A stretch of 32,246 nucleotides of DNA, from positions 1 through 32,246 of the forward strand of contig BJHT01000047.1 in assembly GCA_014193395.1 (NCBI GenBank). Reading direction: 5' to 3'. This document shows, in pieces, positions 28,170 to 32,246 of this stretch (positions are counted from its first letter, which is position 1; each line of letters opens with the position of its first letter). The notes under the pieces were generated by a model. It had not been told where the DNA came from. It saw only the letters and a program-made list of their open reading frames with translations, and did not search any database. The translations under genes were made by a program, and so were the position numbers. Source of the stretch: Verrucomicrobiota bacterium. Its GTDB lineage: Bacteria; Verrucomicrobiota; Verrucomicrobiia; Limisphaerales; BJHT01.

Positions 28170-30914
28170 GTGAAAACCAAACTCCTCCTCTTCGTGACGC
28201 TGCTCGTCGTCGGCAGCGCCCTCGCGCAGATTCCGCCGCCGGCGCCGGGCTTCCCGGTGCGGGGCTTCCCGAGCATCACCAACACCGTCGCCGGCCCGTC
28301 CAACTCGACGCCGCCGCCGCCGAGTTTCCCCGGGCGCTTTGCTGCTCCTTCGACAGCCGCCCCGGTCGCCACGCCCAGTGCGGAGACGATCCGGCAACCA
28401 GTATTCCTGCCGCCCCCGCCGGCACCCGCGGAGCCGATCATTGTCCCGCCCGCGCCGGTTCCCACGGTCCCCGCAGTTCCGTTCACTGCGCCGCCGACAA
28501 TTCCGAGGATTCTGCCGGCCTCGAGCGCCGTGCCGACCAACCTGCCGACGTTCCCGCCTCCCGCACCGCCGCCCACCGCACCCGCAGTCCCACCCTCCCC
28601 GACTCTCGCACCGCCCACGTTCCCCGCGTTTCCCTCGGACCCGGTTGCGCCGCCTGCGCCCGCGCCCACGGCGACCGCACCGTCACCCACGGCTCCGCCC
28701 ACGACGGTGGTGCCGCCCGCGCCCAACCGTGCTTTTCAGCCGTTGCAAACGGTCACGCCGAACACCCTCCCGCCCCCCGCGCCGCGGACGGCTCCGACGG
28801 TGCCCCCGGGGTTCCCGGCGTTTCCGGTTCCCGCCCCGCTGGGGAAAACGAATCCGATCGTGATCGCACCGCCGGTGCCGACGCCGACGCTCCCGGGATT
28901 TCCGCCCGCCAACGCGGTGCTCGAACCGGAAAAGGCGCAGGACATTGTCACCATCAAATTCCAAGAAGTCCCCCTCGCCGAAGTGCTCGACACCTATGCT
29001 GAATACCTCGGCAAAACGATCTTGCGCGCGCCCAACCTTGCCTTGACCACGCCTATCACGCTCAAAGTCCAGGGCGAGATCACGCTGAAGGAAGCCATCG
29101 AAGCGCTCGACACCGTGCTGGCGTTGAACGGCGTTACCATGGTGCCGATGGGCACGAAGTTCATGAAGGCCGTGCCCTTTGCGCAGGCGCAGCAGGAAGC
29201 CGCCGCCTTTTCCACCGTCACCAATTCCGCCGACCTGCCCGAGGCCGCGCGCTACATGACGCGCATCCTCCAACTCAAGCACGCCAAACCCAGCGAGATC
29301 GTCCCCGCCATCCAAGGCTTCGCCAAACTGCCCAACAGCATCCTCCCCATCGACAGCACGCAGATTCTGATCCTCCGCGACTACGCCGAGAACGTGAAAC
29401 GAATGCTCGAAGTCATCGAGAAAATCGACACGGCGATTACGATCGACGAGGAGTTCGAGGTCATTCCCATCAAGTATGCGCTGTCGTCGGACATGGCGTC
29501 GGTCTTGGGTTCGTTGGCCGGCGGCGGCGGCGGCGGGACGGGTGCCACCACCGGGCGGCCAGGAGGGGCCAGCGGACGACGAACGGGCCTGCCCACCGGC
29601 GTGGGCAGCACCATGGGCGGCGCGGGTACGATGGGTGGCCAGCAGGGCATGGGCTTGGGCGGGCAACCGGGGCAGCCGGGCTACAATCCGCAGGCCGGCA
29701 CAACCACACCCGGAGCCTCGGCCAACACGCTGCAGCAGCGGCTGCAACAGATTGTCAGCCGCGCCGCCACCGGCACCGGTTCCGGTAATCAACCGTACCT
29801 CGGCGATGCGCGGATCATGCAGTATGAGCGGGGCAATTCACTGCTGGTGCTGGCCAACAAGGCGGACATGGCGAAGGTGAAGGAAGTCATTGCCAAACTC
29901 GACGTCGTGCAGCAGCAGGTGCTGATTGAGGCGATCATTTTGGATGTAACACTTTCGGATTCGCAGGACGTGGGTGTCTCCATCGGACAGCGCCGGGTCA
30001 ACAGCGGCGGCTTGGTAGGCGCCGGGGTGGCCAACAATGGCAACAACAGCCTGGCCACCGGTTCGAATCTGCTGAGGAACCTGGGCTTTAATTTGAGCAG
30101 CAACGCCCCCGTGGCGACGAGCGTCTATCCCACGGCGAACGGGCTGAATTATTTCGGCAATCTCGGTCCCGTGTTCGATGTCGCAGTCACGGCCCTGGCC
30201 TCCGATTCGCGGGTCAATATTCTCTCGCGCCCGCGCATCCAGGCGACGCACGCCGAGCAGGCGACCTTGTTTGCGGGCGAGACGGTGCCCTATGTCACCG
30301 GCACCTATTTCGGCGGGGTTGGCACGGGATCATCCTCGCAGTATCAGCAGTTGGCGGTCGGTACCAGTTTGAACATCCTGCCGCTGATCAATCCCGATGG
30401 TTTGGTGATTCTCGAGATCGCGCAGAACATCGAGGAAATCGGCGAATTCGTACAGATCGACAACAACAAGGTGCCGACGACCACCCGCCGGCAGGCCCAG
30501 ACCAAAGTGGCGGTGCGCAACGGCGACGTGATTATTCTCGGCGGGATGATCACCAGCAAAAAGACGCGCACCAAGACCGGCGTTCCACTCCTGAAGGACA
30601 TTCCCCTGTTGGGTGCGCTCTTCCGCTCGGAGGGCGAAAGCAACAGCCGGAAGGAACTAATGGTCCTCATCCGGCCGACGGTGCTGCCGACCCCCGAGGC
30701 GGCCGCCAGCTTCAGCAACAGCGAACGCAACAACTCGCCGGGCGTGCGGCAGGCCGAATACGAGTTCATGAAGGAAGACATGGTGCGCCGCAAAAAGCTC
30801 GAGACCTACCGCAAGGGCAAAACCGATTTCGACACGCCCCTGATTCCGGCCGGGCCGTCCTCGCAAACGCCGATTCAATCGACGATCCAATCGCCAACGC
30901 AGGAGCTGCGCTGA
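28170..30914 (+). CDS. Secretin (GspD/PilQ family) with an extended Pro-rich N-terminus
   Basis: The 914-residue outer-membrane channel starts at GTG 28170 with a signal peptide (KTKLLLFVTLLVVGSALA). Residues about 20-250 are a low-complexity Pro/Ala/Thr/Val stretch. Periplasmic N-domains follow: IVTIKFQEVPLAEVLDTYAE with PITLKVQGEITLKEAIEALD (about 255-345), then RILQLKHAKPSEIVPAIQ with ILILRDYAENVKRMLEVIEK (about 365-425). A third N-domain is interrupted by a Gly-rich loop (about 448-515, GGGGGGTGATTGRPGG onwards). The secretin core (about 584-870) shows VLIEAIILDVTLSDSQDVGV, VNILSRPRIQATHAEQATLF, VPLLKDIPLLGALFR and RKELMVLIRPTVLP. GspD and PilQ cannot be told apart with certainty. It closes the operon; no pilotin or platform GspF is present. 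Confidence 0.95.
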   Translation: MKTKLLLFVTLLVVGSALAQIPPPAPGFPVRGFPSITNTVAGPSNSTPPPPSFPGRFAAPSTAAPVATPSAETIRQPVFLPPPPAPAEPIIVPPAPVPTVPAVPFTAPPTIPRILPASSAVPTNLPTFPPPAPPPTAPAVPPSPTLAPPTFPAFPSDPVAPPAPAPTATAPSPTAPPTTVVPPAPNRAFQPLQTVTPNTLPPPAPRTAPTVPPGFPAFPVPAPLGKTNPIVIAPPVPTPTLPGFPPANAVLEPEKAQDIVTIKFQEVPLAEVLDTYAEYLGKTILRAPNLALTTPITLKVQGEITLKEAIEALDTVLALNGVTMVPMGTKFMKAVPFAQAQQEAAAFSTVTNSADLPEAARYMTRILQLKHAKPSEIVPAIQGFAKLPNSILPIDSTQILILRDYAENVKRMLEVIEKIDTAITIDEEFEVIPIKYALSSDMASVLGSLAGGGGGGTGATTGRPGGASGRRTGLPTGVGSTMGGAGTMGGQQGMGLGGQPGQPGYNPQAGTTTPGASANTLQQRLQQIVSRAATGTGSGNQPYLGDARIMQYERGNSLLVLANKADMAKVKEVIAKLDVVQQQVLIEAIILDVTLSDSQDVGVSIGQRRVNSGGLVGAGVANNGNNSLATGSNLLRNLGFNLSSNAPVATSVYPTANGLNYFGNLGPVFDVAVTALASDSRVNILSRPRIQATHAEQATLFAGETVPYVTGTYFGGVGTGSSSQYQQLAVGTSLNILPLINPDGLVILEIAQNIEEIGEFVQIDNNKVPTTTRRQAQTKVAVRNGDVIILGGMITSKKTRTKTGVPLLKDIPLLGALFRSEGESNSRKELMVLIRPTVLPTPEAAASFSNSERNNSPGVRQAEYEFMKEDMVRRKKLETYRKGKTDFDTPLIPAGPSSQTPIQSTIQSPTQELR

Positions 30915-30926
30915 ACGCCGCCGCGG

Positions 30927-30949
30927 GGCGGCGACAGCTTGTCGCCGCC
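30927..30949. repeat. GC-rich hairpin downstream of the secretin gene
   Basis: GGCGGCGACA-GCT-TGTCGCCGCC is a perfect 10-bp stem with a 3-base loop, 13 bases after the secretin stop. No T-run follows. It resembles the GGCGAC/GTCGCC mini-palindromes within the 16619-16814 element, so it may be a solo copy of that repeat family that also helps end or stabilise the transcript. Nothing else is seen between 30950 and 31105. Confidence 0.6.
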
Positions 30950-31105
30950 GCCTTCTCGCAACCACCGCCGCAGGAACTGCGCCCTTACGCACCGAGACCG
31001 CTGCAGCGCGGCGTTTACCCCGCTGGAAGCCACGATTGTAACCGGGCACGCCAAGATTTCCCCGTACCCTCCCGCTCTGCTTCTGCCGCCGGAAGGCCGC
31101 GCTTG

Positions 31106-31831
31106 TCACCGTCGCCCGTCGTACCACGGCTGGCAGGCCTCGCGGCTGCGGAGGGTGCGCCCCGGCATCAGCGCGCCGCGCAGCAGGAAGCGCGCGTATT
31201 CCCAGTGCGAGTAGAGGTGCAGTTTGCGCGCTGACGTGAGCAGCGGATGCCGGTGGAGGATGAGCAGGTTTTTCCCCTGCGCGCGCGCCAGCTTCTTCAG
31301 CCGCTCGCTCAGGTCGATCTCCTCGGAGGCGAACAAATCCTTGCTGAACCCGCCCACCGTGCGAAACGCCGCCCCCTCGACCCAGATGAATGATCCCGCC
31401 GCCCAGCGCCGCCAGCGGCTGATGCGATTCCATGATCCCACCAGCAGCTCCGTGATGAAGTAGTGCTCGTCGAGCTTCACCGTGCAGCCGCCGCCCAGCC
31501 AGCGGCCCTCCTGAATTTTCTCCGCCACCTCGGCGAACAACGCCTCGCTCGGCTGCGAATCCGCATCGACAAAGATGAACCACTCGCCCGTGGCCACCGA
31601 CGCACCGCGATTGCGCGCGCGCCCGATCTGGTTCACCGGCTCGAACACCACCGTCGCCCCGCCCGCGCGCGCCAGCTCGGCCGTGCGGTCCGTGGAATTG
31701 TTGTCGCACACGACCAGCTCCACCTCCCAGCCGAGCCGCGTGAAACCCGCCGTGGCCGCGCGGATGCTCGCCAACGTCGCGGCAATGAGCTTCTCCTCGT
31801 TGAAGGCGGGCACGATCACAGAGATTTTCAT
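31106..31831 (-). CDS. Family 2 glycosyltransferase
   Basis: The 241-residue GT-A-fold enzyme shows the GT2 landmarks: MKISVIVPAFNEEKLIAATL at the N-terminus, LVVCDNNSTDRTAELAR (39-55), GRARNRGASVATGEWFIFVDAD with the metal-binding DAD at 89-91, and FSKDLFASEEIDLSERLKK (162-180) with the catalytic acidic residues. It would transfer a sugar from a nucleotide or lipid-linked donor in the cytoplasm or at the membrane. It is short for the family, has no membrane span, and ends in a basic tail (LRSREACQPWYDGRR). The start at 31831 is set by the conserved MKISVIVPAFNEE; the frame runs open upstream through repeat DNA, so longer starts are artefacts. It has no linked partner genes. Confidence 0.94.
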   Translation of the reverse strand: MKISVIVPAFNEEKLIAATLASIRAATAGFTRLGWEVELVVCDNNSTDRTAELARAGGATVVFEPVNQIGRARNRGASVATGEWFIFVDADSQPSEALFAEVAEKIQEGRWLGGGCTVKLDEHYFITELLVGSWNRISRWRRWAAGSFIWVEGAAFRTVGGFSKDLFASEEIDLSERLKKLARAQGKNLLILHRHPLLTSARKLHLYSHWEYARFLLRGALMPGRTLRSREACQPWYDGRR

Positions 31832-31893
31832 CGCGGCCAGTGTGGGCGCCGCCTCCGCCAAAAGCCAACCCCGACCAGCGCCACCGCGGATGT

Positions 31894-31956
31894 CCCGCAG
31901 ATTCAGAGCGACCACCGATGGGAATTTGTAATCTGCGGTCGCCCTGAATCTGCGGG
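31894..31956. repeat. 20-bp inverted repeat upstream of the glycosyltransferase
   Basis: CCCGCAGATTCAGAGCGACC (31894-31913) and its near reverse complement (31937-31956) have one mismatch and are separated by 23 bases. A third copy of the same unit lies at 24120-24144. It starts 63 bases upstream of the glycosyltransferase ATG. Confidence 0.75.
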
Positions 31957-32017
31957 AGCATGGCTGAACCCGCTCACCGCCAACTCGCGCGAGTGAGCGG
32001 CCGCCCCCCGGTGCTTT

Positions 32018-32133
32018 CTCTGCGCCTTTCCGCTCTCTGCGGTGTTCTCTGGACCCGGGCATCGGTCGGGAGTTGGGGTTCGCTCGGCCGCGGAGCCGGA
32101 ACAGAACACCGCAGAGAGTGGAAAGGCGCAGAG
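32018..32133. repeat. 31-bp inverted repeat (one mismatch)
   Basis: The left arm 32018-32048 begins CTCTGCGCCTTTCCGCTCTC. The right arm 32103-32133 is its reverse complement with one mismatch, and 54 bases lie between. There is no coding frame. It resembles dispersed 'CTCTGCGGTG'-type repeats I associate with bacterial genomes of this kind. Confidence 0.8.
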
Positions 32134-32220
32134 GAGCCCGGAAATACGCGCCCTTCGGCCCCACTCCGCCGGGACGGATGTCGCCAGATCAAGGCGGATC
32201 CAGCCCGGAAAAAGGCTTCT

Positions 32221-32246
32221 ATGCCGGAACAGCCGACGCGTAATCT
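32221..32246 (+). CDS. Probable start of a further gene, cut by the window edge
   Basis: ATG at 32221 is preceded by AAAAAGG with five-base spacing (AAAAAGGCTTCTATG), a good ribosome site in an otherwise non-coding stretch. Only eight codons are visible (MPEQPTRN). The product cannot be judged. Confidence 0.4.

Overview
The window is about 32 kb of GC-rich bacterial DNA, densely coding, with intergenic gaps packed with palindromic and short tandem repeats. The gene content points to a Verrucomicrobiota-type genome or a close PVC relative. The evidence is a PSD1/planctomycete-cytochrome protein paired with a DUF1501 protein, zinc-ribbon Ser/Thr kinases beside an 'FxTTRW' ECF sigma factor, a Tat-exported TIM-barrel protein, a secreted 3-keto-disaccharide-hydrolase-like protein, and interspersed repeats of a kind familiar from this phylum. 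This assignment is inference; no rRNA or other phylogenetic marker is present.

Layout. (1) Positions 1-3714, minus strand: a signalling cluster of a zinc-ribbon Ser/Thr kinase fused to a membrane region and an M23 (LytM) peptidase domain, then an ECF sigma factor, then the start of a second zinc-ribbon kinase that runs off the left edge. All three starts are preceded by the same spaced motif, GTAACC-N16-TCAGG, which looks like an ECF promoter and suggests one self-regulated regulon. (2) 3.7-6.6 kb: repeat-rich DNA around a small membrane protein and an acyltransferase-3 protein. (3) 6.6-9.6 kb: full-length glycine decarboxylase P-protein on the minus strand. (4) 9.8-11.3 kb, plus strand: a secreted concanavalin-like protein, a CsbD-family stress protein and a small Ala/Lys-rich lipoprotein. 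(5) 11.6-12.35 kb, minus strand: a HigBA-type toxin-antitoxin pair with a palindromic operator candidate. (6) 12.4-16.6 kb, minus strand: a Tat-exported sugar isomerase-like protein, a DJ-1/PfpI protein, a 429-bp intergenic repeat cassette, and a large secreted CAP/SCP-domain protein. (7) 16.6-19.3 kb, minus strand: a nested inverted repeat, a candidate 66-aa protein, and an ABC transporter half-molecule fused to its ATPase. (8) 19.3-23.8 kb, plus strand: the PSD1/cytochrome and DUF1501 pair, closed by a clear terminator. (9) 24.4-30.9 kb, plus strand: a tight type IV pilus / type II secretion operon of four genes (GspE/PilB ATPase, a PilM-PilN-like fusion, a PilO/GspM-like protein, and a secretin with a very long Pro-rich N-terminus). 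(10) 31.1-32.2 kb: a family 2 glycosyltransferase on the minus strand, two inverted repeats, and what looks like the first codons of a further gene at the right edge.

How the parts fit. The kinase/sigma cluster is a plausible envelope-sensing circuit: cytoplasmic kinase, odd number of membrane spans, peptidoglycan-hydrolase-like domain outside, and a co-encoded sigma factor. The secretion operon lacks an inner-membrane platform protein (GspF/PilC) and major pseudopilin in this window, so it must be completed elsewhere. The most unusual feature of the DNA itself is the number of distinct repeat families in the gaps. One of them, a heptanucleotide tandem repeat, also lies in frame inside the kinase domain of the fusion protein.
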